A DNA stretch of 64,000 bases, taken from Acidicapsa dinghuensis. GTDB taxonomy: Bacteria; Acidobacteriota; Terriglobia; Terriglobales; Acidobacteriaceae. The notes below the pieces were generated by a model that saw only the letters and a program-made list of their open reading frames with translations, did not search any database and had not been told where the DNA came from. Numbering within the stretch: position 1 is the stretch's first letter; every line of letters starts with the position of its first letter. This document shows positions 44,982 through 53,926 of this stretch, piece after piece. The DNA lies in assembly GCF_025685685.1 (NCBI RefSeq), contig NZ_JAGSYH010000011.1:55018-119017 (forward strand), given 5' to 3'. Position numbers and translations under genes: made by a program.

Positions 44982-46723
44982 GCCGTCGATCGAATTACGA
45001 TAAATTTCCATATATACCTGTGGGTTCAGAAGATGATTGCAGTGTTGGCTGGAGCGCGGTTGCCGCTCGAATAATTGAGCCTTTACGCGAGCATCGCGTG
45101 CTGGCCATCGAATGCTATCCAGGCACGAATGTCGCGGAAATACATCGGGCGTTGCAAAACCATCTACCGGATGCAACGGTGTTTCTCGCGGAAGAATGTT
45201 TGAAATCGCCTGCAAAGCTGGAAACATTGCTACGTCCTCTGCTTGGAACAGATAGAGTGTTTGGACGCATGAGCGATCTGCGTCTTGAGAATTATTTTGA
45301 TCATGAGGAGCTGAGCGCCAAACGAGATGCAATCGAAGAGGCAATGCTCAGAAACCCGGTGATCGTCGTGGGAACCGGCGCTGCGTTTCTGGTTTCCGAG
45401 ACAACGCCGATTGTCTATGCCGATCTCGCTCGCTGGGAAATTCAACTGCGATGGCGCCGCAACGAAATCGGCAACCTGGGATTGGCTAATACAGAGGAGG
45501 AGTTCTCAGCCAAATACAAATGTGGCTACTTCGTTGAGTGGCGAGCGGCTGATGCTCACAAGAGAACTCTGCTGCCGACGCTGAATTTTCTACTCGATCT
45601 AAATAAGCCACTGGAACCGAAACTTATCACTGGCGAGGCCTTTCGCAAAGCGCTGAAGACCATTGCCCATCAGCCTTTTCGCGTTGTGCCGTACTTCGAT
45701 CCCGGCCCATGGGGCGGTCACTGGATGGAAGAGGTATGCGATCTTCCTTGCGATGTGCCCAACCACGCGTGGTGCTTTGACTGCGTTCCTGAAGAGAATA
45801 GTCTTCTATTGGGATTTGGGAAGTATCGAGTCCAAATACCTGCAATCGATCTGGTTTTTTCTGAGCCTGAGGCGCTTCTGGGCCGAGCGATCATGGATCG
45901 TTTTGGCGCTGAGTTCCCGATCCGTTTCGATTTGCTTGATACGATGGGCGGCGGCAACCTCTCGCTGCAGGTCCATCCGCTGACGGAGTATATCCAGAAG
46001 AAATACGGCATGGCCTATACACAGGACGAGAGCTACTACCTGCTCGATGCCGGGTCAGATGCATGCGTGTACCTTGGCCTGAAGGAACACATCTCTCAAT
46101 CCGAGATGGCTCAGGAACTACGAGAAGCGGAACAAGGCAGGATTCAATTTGATGCGGAAAAGTATGTGAACCGCTGGGAGGCACGAAAGCACGATCACTT
46201 TCTGATTCCTGCAGGCACAATCCACTGTTCTGGCGCAAACAGCATGGTGCTTGAGATCAGCGCTACGCCATACATTTTCACGTTCAAGCTATGGGATTGG
46301 GGGCGGTTGGGGCTCGACGGTAAACCTCGTCCGATTCATATCGAAGATGGCTTAAAGAATATTCAGTGGGATCGTACGACCGAATGGGTAAGGAAGGAAC
46401 TGATCAATCGCACCGAACTGATCGAGGAGGGAAACGGATGGCGTGAGGAGAAAACTGGCCTGCACGAGAGCGAGTTTATCGAGACTCGACGGCACATATT
46501 TAGCGACACAGTCTTGCATATGCCGAATGGAACCGTGAATGTGCTCAACCTCGTCGAAGGTGATGAGGTCATTGTAGAAAGCCCAACGAAGGCATTCGAC
46601 CCGTTTATCGTGCACTATGCCGAGACCTTCATTATTCCTGCTGTCGTGAGCGAATACTCCGTCCGCCCGCGTGGAGCGTCGTCAGGAATGCAATGCATCA
46701 CCGTTAAAGCCTTTGTGCGATGA
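44978..46723 (+). CDS. Long mannose-6-phosphate isomerase-like protein with extra N-terminal domain
   Basis: Protein of 581 residues, much longer than ordinary class I isomerases. The C-terminal two thirds (about 225-580) hold the cupin-type isomerase: GGNLSLQVHP with a zinc-binding Gln/His pair, LIPAGTIHCSG and FTFKLWDWGR. The first 210 residues form a separate domain with LAIECYPGTNVAEIHRAL and VIVVGTGAAFL, which looks like a nucleoside/NMP-kinase fold with a degenerate P-loop. It would convert mannose-6-phosphate to fructose-6-phosphate for glycolysis. It is translationally coupled to the ROK kinase. The role of the N-terminal domain is unknown. Confidence 0.83.
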   Translation: MSRRSNYDKFPYIPVGSEDDCSVGWSAVAARIIEPLREHRVLAIECYPGTNVAEIHRALQNHLPDATVFLAEECLKSPAKLETLLRPLLGTDRVFGRMSDLRLENYFDHEELSAKRDAIEEAMLRNPVIVVGTGAAFLVSETTPIVYADLARWEIQLRWRRNEIGNLGLANTEEEFSAKYKCGYFVEWRAADAHKRTLLPTLNFLLDLNKPLEPKLITGEAFRKALKTIAHQPFRVVPYFDPGPWGGHWMEEVCDLPCDVPNHAWCFDCVPEENSLLLGFGKYRVQIPAIDLVFSEPEALLGRAIMDRFGAEFPIRFDLLDTMGGGNLSLQVHPLTEYIQKKYGMAYTQDESYYLLDAGSDACVYLGLKEHISQSEMAQELREAEQGRIQFDAEKYVNRWEARKHDHFLIPAGTIHCSGANSMVLEISATPYIFTFKLWDWGRLGLDGKPRPIHIEDGLKNIQWDRTTEWVRKELINRTELIEEGNGWREEKTGLHESEFIETRRHIFSDTVLHMPNGTVNVLNLVEGDEVIVESPTKAFDPFIVHYAETFIIPAVVSEYSVRPRGASSGMQCITVKAFVR

Positions 46724-46842
46724 TGCCGTGTTCTGCATATGGAATATTCAAATTTTCTGGTATTTCGGTCGAGACTATTCCTTATTAGAAAAGACTTCAA
46801 TTTGTGCGTCGGTCCGTTGCTAAAATAGGGTACGGAGCCAAC

Positions 46843-48087
46843 GTGAGCGACCAGCCCGACGTATACATAAAAGAAGCTTTAGATGCATATGCCGTGAAAG
46901 AGAAGGCTGGGGAAATTAACTTTCTCGATATACTCATTGTCCTTGCAAAGCGCCGTAAGCTCATTTTTGCGGTGACTTTTGGGGTGGCTGTACTTACTTC
47001 AATCATCGTACTTATTCTTCCAAGCCGTTATACAGCAGAAACTGTAGTGTTGCCGCCATCACAAAACTCATCGCTGAGTTCTTCGTTGCTTAGTCAAATG
47101 GGGGGTGGTTCGTCTTTGGCCGCCGTGGCTGGGGCCGGTTTGGGAATTAAGAATTCAGGTGACTTGTATGTGTCACTGTTTCAAACGCGTACGGTTGAAG
47201 AGTCCGTAGTGAAGCGGTTTGCATTGATGCAACGTTATAAAACAAAGACAATGGTCGATACGCGCAAAGCTTTGGAACATGCCGCAAAAGTATCTTTAGG
47301 TTCCAAAGATGGTTTAATCCGAATCGACGTGACTGACAAAGATCCTAAATTTGCGGCTGATTTAGCCAATGGCTATGTGGGGGAATACAAGAGGCTATCG
47401 GCAAACTTAGCGGTGACGGAAGCTGCGCAGCGGCGACTCTTCTTTGAAGAGCAATTGCGTGAGGCAAACGATAATCTCACCAACGCTGAAGAAGCGATGA
47501 AGTCGACAGAGCAAAAAACGGGTGTACTGCAAATGGATAGCCAGGCTCGATCTTTGATTGAGTCGGCCGCACTGCTGCGCGGGCAAATTGCCGCAAAAGA
47601 AGTTGAGCTGCAAGCTATGCAGTCTTATGCTACAGGTGATAATCCACAAGTGTTAATAGCACAGCAACAGCTCGCGGCTTTGAAGGGGCAACTGGAGAAA
47701 CTTGCTGGGTCGGACTCCAATACGAGTTCTGACATTATCGTTCCGAAGGGTAATATTCCGCAGGCGCAAATGGAATATTTACGCAGATTACGGGATTTGA
47801 AGTATGACGAAACAATAGAAGAGCTTATTGCCAGACAGTTTGAGCTGGCCAAGCTCGATGAGGCAAAACAAGGGGCAATTGTTCAAGTTGCCGATGTGGC
47901 TGTGCCTCCTGATAAGCGGTCCTTTCCGAAGAGAACGCTGACCGTTATCGTAGCGACATTTCTTGGTTTTTTTCTGATCTGTAGCTGGTGTTTTGTGCTT
48001 AATGCACAAGAACGGTTAAACGCGGATCCTCTAAATCGTTTCCGCTTGAACGAATTGCGCGCCGCTTTCAGGATCAGAAAGAGCTAG
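46843..48087 (+). CDS. Wzz-type polysaccharide chain-length regulator
   Basis: Inner-membrane polysaccharide co-polymerase of 414 residues. Two membrane helices (about 38-58 and 373-393) flank a periplasmic part with a coiled coil (about 200-260), and PPDKRSFPKRTLTVIVATFLG is close to the PxxPxxP-like proline segment before the second helix. No cytoplasmic tyrosine-kinase domain is attached. GGAG five bases before the GTG at 46843 supports this start; a GTG 13 codons upstream is possible. It opens the polysaccharide cluster and overlaps the convergent glycosyltransferase gene by four bases. Confidence 0.85.
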   Translation: MSDQPDVYIKEALDAYAVKEKAGEINFLDILIVLAKRRKLIFAVTFGVAVLTSIIVLILPSRYTAETVVLPPSQNSSLSSSLLSQMGGGSSLAAVAGAGLGIKNSGDLYVSLFQTRTVEESVVKRFALMQRYKTKTMVDTRKALEHAAKVSLGSKDGLIRIDVTDKDPKFAADLANGYVGEYKRLSANLAVTEAAQRRLFFEEQLREANDNLTNAEEAMKSTEQKTGVLQMDSQARSLIESAALLRGQIAAKEVELQAMQSYATGDNPQVLIAQQQLAALKGQLEKLAGSDSNTSSDIIVPKGNIPQAQMEYLRRLRDLKYDETIEELIARQFELAKLDEAKQGAIVQVADVAVPPDKRSFPKRTLTVIVATFLGFFLICSWCFVLNAQERLNADPLNRFRLNELRAAFRIRKS

Positions 48088-49196
48088 TTCCTCCGCTCGC
48101 TCTGCTTCACGCTAGTGACTGGGATCAAATTAGATTCCGGCGTAATGGTTCGCCAAAGTATTTCAACGCCTCTCGATTTGGCGCTTAAGAGGATGTCTAT
48201 TTGTTCCAGAACTAATTCAGGTGTCACCTGGTGCATACATCCGTTGAAAGTACAAGGAGCGAATTCGCGACCATCATAGCAAGGTCTGCAAGCAAATCCT
48301 TGCCCCCCCCATATACCCAAAGTGTAAGGTCTCCGTGGCACGCGTGTTGCCGGATCTGTGGGGCCAAAAATTCCCACCAGACAGGCGTTGCTTAAGCCCG
48401 CCAGGTGAAGAGGTCCCGTGTCGTGAGTTACAACAGCATCACTCGCACTGCACATACTCACAACTTCAGGCAACGAAAGTGTACCGATGCAGTCTATAGC
48501 TGTGATGTCATTGAAATATGGTCTAATCCATTCATCTCCAGGCCCCCCTAGAAGCACGACTTCACAATTTCGGTCAGCCAAATTCCTGGCAAGCTCTACG
48601 AAGTTTTCGATAGGCCAGCGGCGGAGGGTTTGCGCAGGCAAATGCCCTGTAGCCTGCTCTCGAACGAGATGCTGAACGCCTCCGGGGACAATAACGATAC
48701 GCCGCAACGCGGTCTTTTCTGGAAGTGGTGAAGGTGGCAGACGGTCGGGGCTGACTGGCGGAGCACTCTGCTCGCGGCAACTGTCGTCGATTCCAAGAAC
48801 TATCCTGGCATATTCATCTGTATGATGGCGTCCAGCGATCAAATTAGTGAAGCGTAATTGTGTAGAGAGAGAAATCCTATGCTTCGCCCAGGCCGGCAAT
48901 GTGAGGAGGCGGTAGCGCTGATCATAATACAGTGTCACGCAAAGATCGAACCTTCGAAACAAAATCTCGCGCCATAGCTTCAGAATACCCCGAATCCGAT
49001 CTACAGGTTTCCCAAAGAGGATTCCCTTATCGTCAGTCGTGATCGGCGTGATCCACGAATAACATTCGAGCAGGGGCTTAACAGATTTACCGCACACCCA
49101 ATGTACTTCAAATCCCTTTTCGTGAAGCGCATGTATTGCTGGGATGGCCATGATGACGTCACCGATCTGGCCAAATTTCACAATGAGAGCCTTCAT
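48084..49196 (-). CDS. Glycosyltransferase family 9 (heptosyltransferase-like)
   Basis: GT-B glycosyltransferase of 370 residues. The N-terminus MKALIVKFGQIGDVIMAIPAI and the motif VTHDTGPLHLAGLSN plus FGPTDPATR are typical of heptosyltransferases of family GT9. It probably adds a sugar during assembly of lipopolysaccharide or another surface glycan at the inner face of the inner membrane. A cysteine-rich part near the end (CRPCYDGREFAPCTFNGC) is common in this family. It is the last gene of a minus-strand run that includes a polymerase and two GT2 enzymes. Confidence 0.88.
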   Translation of the reverse strand: MKALIVKFGQIGDVIMAIPAIHALHEKGFEVHWVCGKSVKPLLECYSWITPITTDDKGILFGKPVDRIRGILKLWREILFRRFDLCVTLYYDQRYRLLTLPAWAKHRISLSTQLRFTNLIAGRHHTDEYARIVLGIDDSCREQSAPPVSPDRLPPSPLPEKTALRRIVIVPGGVQHLVREQATGHLPAQTLRRWPIENFVELARNLADRNCEVVLLGGPGDEWIRPYFNDITAIDCIGTLSLPEVVSMCSASDAVVTHDTGPLHLAGLSNACLVGIFGPTDPATRVPRRPYTLGIWGGQGFACRPCYDGREFAPCTFNGCMHQVTPELVLEQIDILLSAKSRGVEILWRTITPESNLIPVTSVKQSERRN

Positions 49197-49201
49197 TTTT
49201 G

Positions 49202-49505
49202 CTAACCTTTGTGAATGTTCAGATCGAGTCTGTTCTCGTATGCAATGTCAATAACACGATTCATCTGGAAGGGCTTTGGAAAGTAAAGTGAGATACGTCT
49301 AAAGACTGCAGGCTCCGTTGGTAAATACAAGATCTTCAAATTCAGGAATATACCAAAGTCCCTTCGGCAGGAGTTTGCCAGGGGCCAGTTTTTCCAGATA
49401 GACCAAGGGAGTATCGCCGCGCCTACTAGCTTTCGCACCAAGCAAATATGCTTTGCGATTCGCATGACTAATAGTGTACCTCAGATTTTGAGTTGTGTGT
49501 ACCAT
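49202..49505 (-). pseudogene. Probable frameshifted small gene in the polysaccharide run
   Basis: Two minus-strand frames look protein-like and fit end to end. The first starts MVHTTQNLRYTISHANRK and runs to a stop near 49299; the second covers the rest and ends ...AYENRLDLNIHKG at 49202, just before the glycosyltransferase start. One frameshift near 49310-49330 would join them into about 100 residues. I do not recognise the family; a small modifying enzyme or a fragment of a larger transferase is possible. The frames could also be chance. Confidence 0.35.
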
Positions 49506-49540
49506 TTATCCGTTCAACGTAATGCTATAGACAGTATTTG

Positions 49541-50809
49541 TTATCTGTGCGGCTTCATATCTATAAAATAATCGTATCCATTTCCTGTTCTGCAAAGAAT
49601 CACTAAAGCAAACGCAACGCCAAAAGGGGCCAGGTCTAAGTTGAAAAGACCTGCACACGGTAGTGCTGCCCACATACTACTTGCCGCAATGACGAATGGT
49701 TGCCGATCAGTGATTGCTTTGTGGCGCAGGTAAAGCCACATCTTGGTCATGAGAACCCCAAATAACAAGAGTCCCAACATGCCGATATGGAGAACCAGCC
49801 CCAGCAGCAAATTATCGATGGCCATTGGGGTTAATTGAGTTAGCTTATCGCTTTGAAATATCCCGAAACCCAGGAGGCGATGAGAAAGAGTTGAATGTGT
49901 TATAAGATCAGTATAGTAAGTCCACTCATTGATTCGATCTATTAATGATATGCTACTGCCAAGGTCACCAGTGTTGCCTGTAGCTATTGAATTCAACCCA
50001 TAGAGTAGGGTGGAAATTCCCAGTGCGCAGTATAGGGCAGGATGCCAAAGCCCACGACGCTTATTTTTGCCGAAAGTCAAGACGAAAGCGGATGCACTCG
50101 AACAAGCAAAGACTACATAGCATACTCGCGTCAGGGTGGAGTAGCATGCTATTGCGGCAAGGACCCAGAGAAGGGATCCTTTTAAAGGGCTGTTACGGAG
50201 TAAGGCAACGCCTAACGCGCCGCACAACGAGCAAAACAGGCCAAAATTGAGTCCCGACGAGAATAAACTAAAGGCCCTCACTTCACCAAAGAAGTCCCAG
50301 CTCTGTACTTGAAAGGCGCCATTGGAGCTTTCAGTGTAGAGAAGAGGTTTGTTTAGCACATGCTGGGCGATGCCAATGATCGCGCATACCAGAAATAGAC
50401 CTATAACCGACCGGCTGATCGTTTTTTCGGAAACCATATTTCGAAATTCAACTGCCGCCGGACCGGCCAGTAGCAAAAGGTAATAAGAATTATAAGATTT
50501 AAGGATATCAATTAAGGATATGTCGCAGGCAATTATTAAATACGCGATTTCAGCCACTAAGAAGCCAATACAAAGTAACCATGAAATCATTGGTAAGCTG
50601 CTTATATTTAATTGTGGACGATAAAGACAGCCGATTACTAAGCCAATCAAAAGAATCGGTTTGACAAGTACACTGCCCACCAGCACCTGTCCTCCCAATA
50701 GAAACATCTGCATCTGAGGAAGCAGGCCATCGGCAAGAACCAACAAAAATAAAATTACTTCAAATAGCACAAGCACACGATAACTTGGGCTATCATACGC
50801 GTCATTCAT
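49541..50809 (-). CDS. O-antigen ligase/polymerase-like membrane protein
   Basis: Polytopic inner-membrane protein of 422 residues with about ten to twelve hydrophobic segments and a larger periplasmic loop containing STLSHRLLGFGIF, a feature of the Wzy/WaaL family. It would polymerise repeat units or ligate the glycan to a lipid carrier. Low sequence conservation is normal for this family, so the exact class stays open. Its start overlaps the end of the upstream GT2 gene by four bases (ATGA). Confidence 0.78.
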   Translation of the reverse strand: MNDAYDSPSYRVLVLFEVILFLLVLADGLLPQMQMFLLGGQVLVGSVLVKPILLIGLVIGCLYRPQLNISSLPMISWLLCIGFLVAEIAYLIIACDISLIDILKSYNSYYLLLLAGPAAVEFRNMVSEKTISRSVIGLFLVCAIIGIAQHVLNKPLLYTESSNGAFQVQSWDFFGEVRAFSLFSSGLNFGLFCSLCGALGVALLRNSPLKGSLLWVLAAIACYSTLTRVCYVVFACSSASAFVLTFGKNKRRGLWHPALYCALGISTLLYGLNSIATGNTGDLGSSISLIDRINEWTYYTDLITHSTLSHRLLGFGIFQSDKLTQLTPMAIDNLLLGLVLHIGMLGLLLFGVLMTKMWLYLRHKAITDRQPFVIAASSMWAALPCAGLFNLDLAPFGVAFALVILCRTGNGYDYFIDMKPHR

Positions 50810-51765
50810 CTATCTGCCTCGCGTTGAGTATCCTTAGTGGCTGGTGCTGCTAAAAAAGGACGTCTTGTCTCGACAAAGTTTGGCGAAGCTGAGAGAGTCC
50901 TGACATAATCACGCATTCCTAGATACACACTCCAGCAGCGCTTGAATCGAAATCTCAGGAGACGTTTTGCAAATCGCACCAAAAGAAACAGAGACATCGC
51001 TAGATATGGCGCAGGTGAATGAAGCTGCAAAATCAGCAGCGTCGACGCGGTTGAGTACCTGTCAAACAGAAGCCTGTTGCCGCCTGTGCTCGCACTCACT
51101 TTGTGGAGCACGATAGAGGTTGGCGCGGCTGCGAGTTTCCATCCCCTTTTTCGTAAACGTAGGCAAAATTCTGAATCTTCACAATAGAGGAAAAAACGTT
51201 CATCTAGAAAGCCAGTATTTTTTATGGCTTTTACGGATACCAGCAGGCTCGTGCCGTTAAGCCAATGAAACCAATCATCGGTGCGTGGTTGAGTACTGTA
51301 AGGTGTATAACCTATCCAAAGATTCGCACGTCCACCGGCCCAGATTTGAACCATAGAGGGGTTGTTAGCGTAGTAACACACTGAAGCAACAGCCCCGATT
51401 CGTTCATCGGACAGAGCTTTATCGACAAGTGCTGACAATGCGTTATCTGCCGGCTTGGTGTCGTTATTCAGCAACCATAAATAGTCAACCTTTTGCTCAA
51501 GAGCATAGCGGATCCCCACGTTGTTGCCACTTGCAAAACCTAAATTAGCACCACTTTGAAGTAAAGGAATATCAGGGTGGGCAGCTCGTATTCTGGCGAC
51601 AGAATCGTCTGTCGAATTGTTATCCACAACAATGACTGTTAGCGATGGATAAGCGCACCCGCTTAGTGCGTTAAGACATTCGATTGTATCTCGGCCGCCG
51701 TTCCAATTCAGGACAATGCAAGCAACATGCGGTTTGCGGCGTACCTCTATATCGGAGCTTCTCAC
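50806..51765 (-). CDS. Glycosyltransferase family 2
   Basis: GT-A glycosyltransferase of 319 residues. Seen: CIVLNWNGGRDTIECL at the nucleotide-sugar site, VIVVDNNSTDDS, and the metal-binding segment YLWLLNNDTKP. FFLYCEDSEFCLRLRKRGWK carries the usual ED acceptor motif. A hydrophobic stretch near residues 240-258 may bind the membrane. Similar to rhamnosyltransferases. Both ends overlap its neighbours by four bases, so the three genes 49541-52652 form a tight operon. Confidence 0.88.
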   Translation of the reverse strand: MRSSDIEVRRKPHVACIVLNWNGGRDTIECLNALSGCAYPSLTVIVVDNNSTDDSVARIRAAHPDIPLLQSGANLGFASGNNVGIRYALEQKVDYLWLLNNDTKPADNALSALVDKALSDERIGAVASVCYYANNPSMVQIWAGGRANLWIGYTPYSTQPRTDDWFHWLNGTSLLVSVKAIKNTGFLDERFFLYCEDSEFCLRLRKRGWKLAAAPTSIVLHKVSASTGGNRLLFDRYSTASTLLILQLHSPAPYLAMSLFLLVRFAKRLLRFRFKRCWSVYLGMRDYVRTLSASPNFVETRRPFLAAPATKDTQREADR

Positions 51766-52652
51766 AGAGAGTTGCGCCTTCCCATACGTCCGGCGATACC
51801 ATCGTAAGTTCCTAGTAAGATATTTCGAAACTTACGAAAACGATCAGGTTCAGCAATAAGACATTTCAGAGTCTCTCTGATATCGAAATATGCTGAGCGC
51901 AAAATAAACTTCGGAAAAACACGAAAATATTTGCGATAAACGGCAAACCTGTTTCGGGTTAAATAGTAGCGTCTTCCAGCACTGTGATAAGTTGGCTTAA
52001 AGCTAAAGCCCATTAGAGATGCATCTTTCGGATGTCCCGGACTGTGGATTAATACAGCCTTTCTCGAATCAGCGTTAACATAACCTGCGGCACGGATTCT
52101 GTACCCGTACTCTATATCGATTTGATCGATAAAATATTCCGACGAAAACAAGCCGATTTTGTCAAAAATCCACGTTGGCATCAAGGCGCCGGAAGTCATT
52201 GAGATGACAGGGCCTCCATCGGATGCGCGAAAAACATTTGGCTCGATGCCGGTACTGGGATCGATATGCTTCGGATGCATTGCGCCAATATGCTCGCGTT
52301 GCGGATTTAATTCCAAAGAAGTAAACATCTGATCCACGAACCCTGGGGTTATTCTGCTGTCCTGATCGAAGAGTAGGACCCAAGGGAATTCCTGGTTCTT
52401 TGCCCAGCGCACTCCTTGGTTGAGGGCTTCAGCAAGTCCCAGATTTGCGTCATTTTCAATCAGATGAAAAGACTGGTTCACGCCTGCTTCTCGCAGCCGC
52501 TGAATTGCGGATGCGCCAGAGCCGTTGTCGACTACGACTAGCCCCTGAGTTTGAGCGAGAATGTCGGTGAGATTATCGATCATCTGCGAAGTGGGATGGT
52601 AGGTAACAACTATCGCGCAGACGCGATGATCTGAGTGCTGCGATTGCTCCAT
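51762..52652 (-). CDS. Glycosyltransferase family 2, rhamnosyltransferase-like
   Basis: GT-A glycosyltransferase of 296 residues, the first gene of the minus-strand polysaccharide operon. Seen: CAIVVTYHPTSQMIDNL, GLVVVDNGSGAS, and WVLLFDQDSRITPGF with the metal-binding DxD-like DQD. The segment IDQIDIEYGYRIRAAGY holds the acceptor-side acidic residues, and the LIHSPGHPK-like part is shared with rhamnosyltransferases. The promoter should lie in the 300 bases upstream (52653-52951). Confidence 0.88.
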   Translation of the reverse strand: MEQSQHSDHRVCAIVVTYHPTSQMIDNLTDILAQTQGLVVVDNGSGASAIQRLREAGVNQSFHLIENDANLGLAEALNQGVRWAKNQEFPWVLLFDQDSRITPGFVDQMFTSLELNPQREHIGAMHPKHIDPSTGIEPNVFRASDGGPVISMTSGALMPTWIFDKIGLFSSEYFIDQIDIEYGYRIRAAGYVNADSRKAVLIHSPGHPKDASLMGFSFKPTYHSAGRRYYLTRNRFAVYRKYFRVFPKFILRSAYFDIRETLKCLIAEPDRFRKFRNILLGTYDGIAGRMGRRNSL

Positions 52653-52951
52653 TCACATGCTCCGCAGGGGTAGAAAACGTCGAAGATCCGCCGCCTGTTT
52701 TCAGTATAGCGTTTGCTCATGGCGCATCTTGGCTGACCGGAACAAACCCTTTGGTCCGTGGTTTGGCTTCACAATGTGTTGGAGTAACGGTGAGTGCAGA
52801 GGCTGATAGAAGTGCGATTTTGGAGAAGTTCCTGCAGATCATCAGGACGCCGTAGACTTGGTGCATGATTCGACGGGCGGTTGCTGGCATTTGGAGCGAA
52901 TCTTTAAGGATGGAGAGCAGGTTTGGCTGAGAGGTTTGTGGCGGAGGGTTT
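52653..52951. promoter_or_regulatory. Intergenic region upstream of the polysaccharide operon
   Basis: About 300 bases between the divergent GT2 and DUF1569 genes. A minus-strand frame across it (52717-52962) is not convincing. It holds a 28-base copy of the 5' end of the VOC gene (see repeat at 52849). GGAGGG precedes the DUF1569 ATG. Confidence 0.4.
52849..52876 (+). repeat. 28-base direct repeat, copy 1
   Basis: Identical over 28 bases to 53479-53506. The second copy covers the region just before and the first codons (ATGATTCGACGG) of the VOC gene. Here the frame soon stops being like the VOC protein, so this is a copied 5' end, left by duplication or recombination. Confidence 0.7.
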
Positions 52952-53404
52952 ATGGAGTGCATGTTTGATGTAGGCGAAGCCGAGAAGGTGAAGCAGCGTG
53001 TGCTGCAGCTGGGGCCGCAGTGCGAGCGGCAATGGGGAAAGATGAGTGCGGCGCAGATGCTTGCTCATTGTACGGTGAGCATGCAGATGGCGCTAGGCGA
53101 CGTAAAGCCGCCGCGAGCAACGATGGGGCGCATTCTCGGTCCTCTGATAAAGCCGATGGCGCTGAAGGATGGCGAGCCAATGCGGCGCAATTCACCGACT
53201 GCCCAGGAACTGCTGATCTCGGACGAGCGGGAACTTGCGGAGGAGCAGCGGAAGCTATGCGGGATGATCGATCGCTTTTCAGCTGCGGGGCCTAATGGGT
53301 GTACGAATCATCCGCATGCGTTTTTTGGGGCACTGAAGCCGCAGGAGTGGTCGAAGCTGATGCATAAGCATCTGGATCATCATTTGCGGCAGTTTGGGGT
53401 GTAG
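52952..53404 (+). CDS. DUF1569/DinB-like protein
   Basis: Cytoplasmic protein of 150 residues. It fits DUF1569 within the DinB/YfiT four-helix superfamily: RQWGKMSAAQMLAHCTVSMQ near the N-terminus and HPHAFFGALKPQEWSKLMHKHLDHHLRQF at the end supply the histidines that bind a metal. Members are thought to be metal-dependent thiol-transferases or hydrolases, but no function is fixed. GGAGGGTTT stands before the ATG. It lies between two copies of a short repeat. Confidence 0.8.
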   Translation: MECMFDVGEAEKVKQRVLQLGPQCERQWGKMSAAQMLAHCTVSMQMALGDVKPPRATMGRILGPLIKPMALKDGEPMRRNSPTAQELLISDERELAEEQRKLCGMIDRFSAAGPNGCTNHPHAFFGALKPQEWSKLMHKHLDHHLRQFGV

Positions 53405-53478
53405 TTTTCGCAGGGACCAGTGTTCGGTGCGGGAGTCTTAAGATCACCTGGAAAAGCTACTGCTATCGATCGTGAGTA

Positions 53479-53506
53479 GCCGTAGACTTGGTGCATGATT
53501 CGACGG
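53479..53506 (+). repeat. 28-base direct repeat, copy 2 (start of VOC gene)
   Basis: Second copy of the repeat at 52849-52876. It covers the 16 bases upstream and the first four codons of the VOC gene, so copy 1 can be read as a duplicated gene start. Confidence 0.7.
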
Positions 53507-53863
53507 ATTGCGCCTCAGTTTTTTACTACGGATATTCCTCGCACGCTTGCTTATTACGAGGAGAAGCTTGGGTTTGCTTGTCAGGGGACCTGGATGGATC
53601 CGCCGGTGTATGCGATTGTGGCGCGGGACGGGCAGGCGATTCATTTTCGATGCGCAGCACCGCCGACCGCCAATCCGGAGAAGTATGCGGATGAGCTACT
53701 GGATGCGTATCTCGCGGTCGACGATGTGGAGGCGCTGCATGCCGAGTATGCGAGCAGGGGTGTGGAGTTTGCGCGGGAACTTGGCGATACGCCGTGGGGC
53801 GCGCGTGAGTTTGTGGCGAAAGATTACGACGGGCGATTGCTGGCGTTCGGCGCGAATCTTTAA
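53495..53863 (+). CDS. VOC-family (glyoxalase/bleomycin-resistance-like) protein
   Basis: Small protein of 122 residues with the paired beta-alpha-beta-beta-beta modules of the vicinal-oxygen-chelate fold: FTTDIPRTLAYYEEKLGFACQG in the first half, DVEALHAEYASRGVEFARELGDTPWG in the second, and the usual ending FVAKDYDGRLLAFG. Substrate and metal cannot be told. The ribosome-binding site is weak. Confidence 0.85.
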   Translation: MIRRIAPQFFTTDIPRTLAYYEEKLGFACQGTWMDPPVYAIVARDGQAIHFRCAAPPTANPEKYADELLDAYLAVDDVEALHAEYASRGVEFARELGDTPWGAREFVAKDYDGRLLAFGANL

Positions 53864-53926
53864 GACCGGGACAAGCCCGTTCAGTCGTGGCACCCATCCC
53901 TTTGGAAAGAGCGCGAAACGAAGGGA

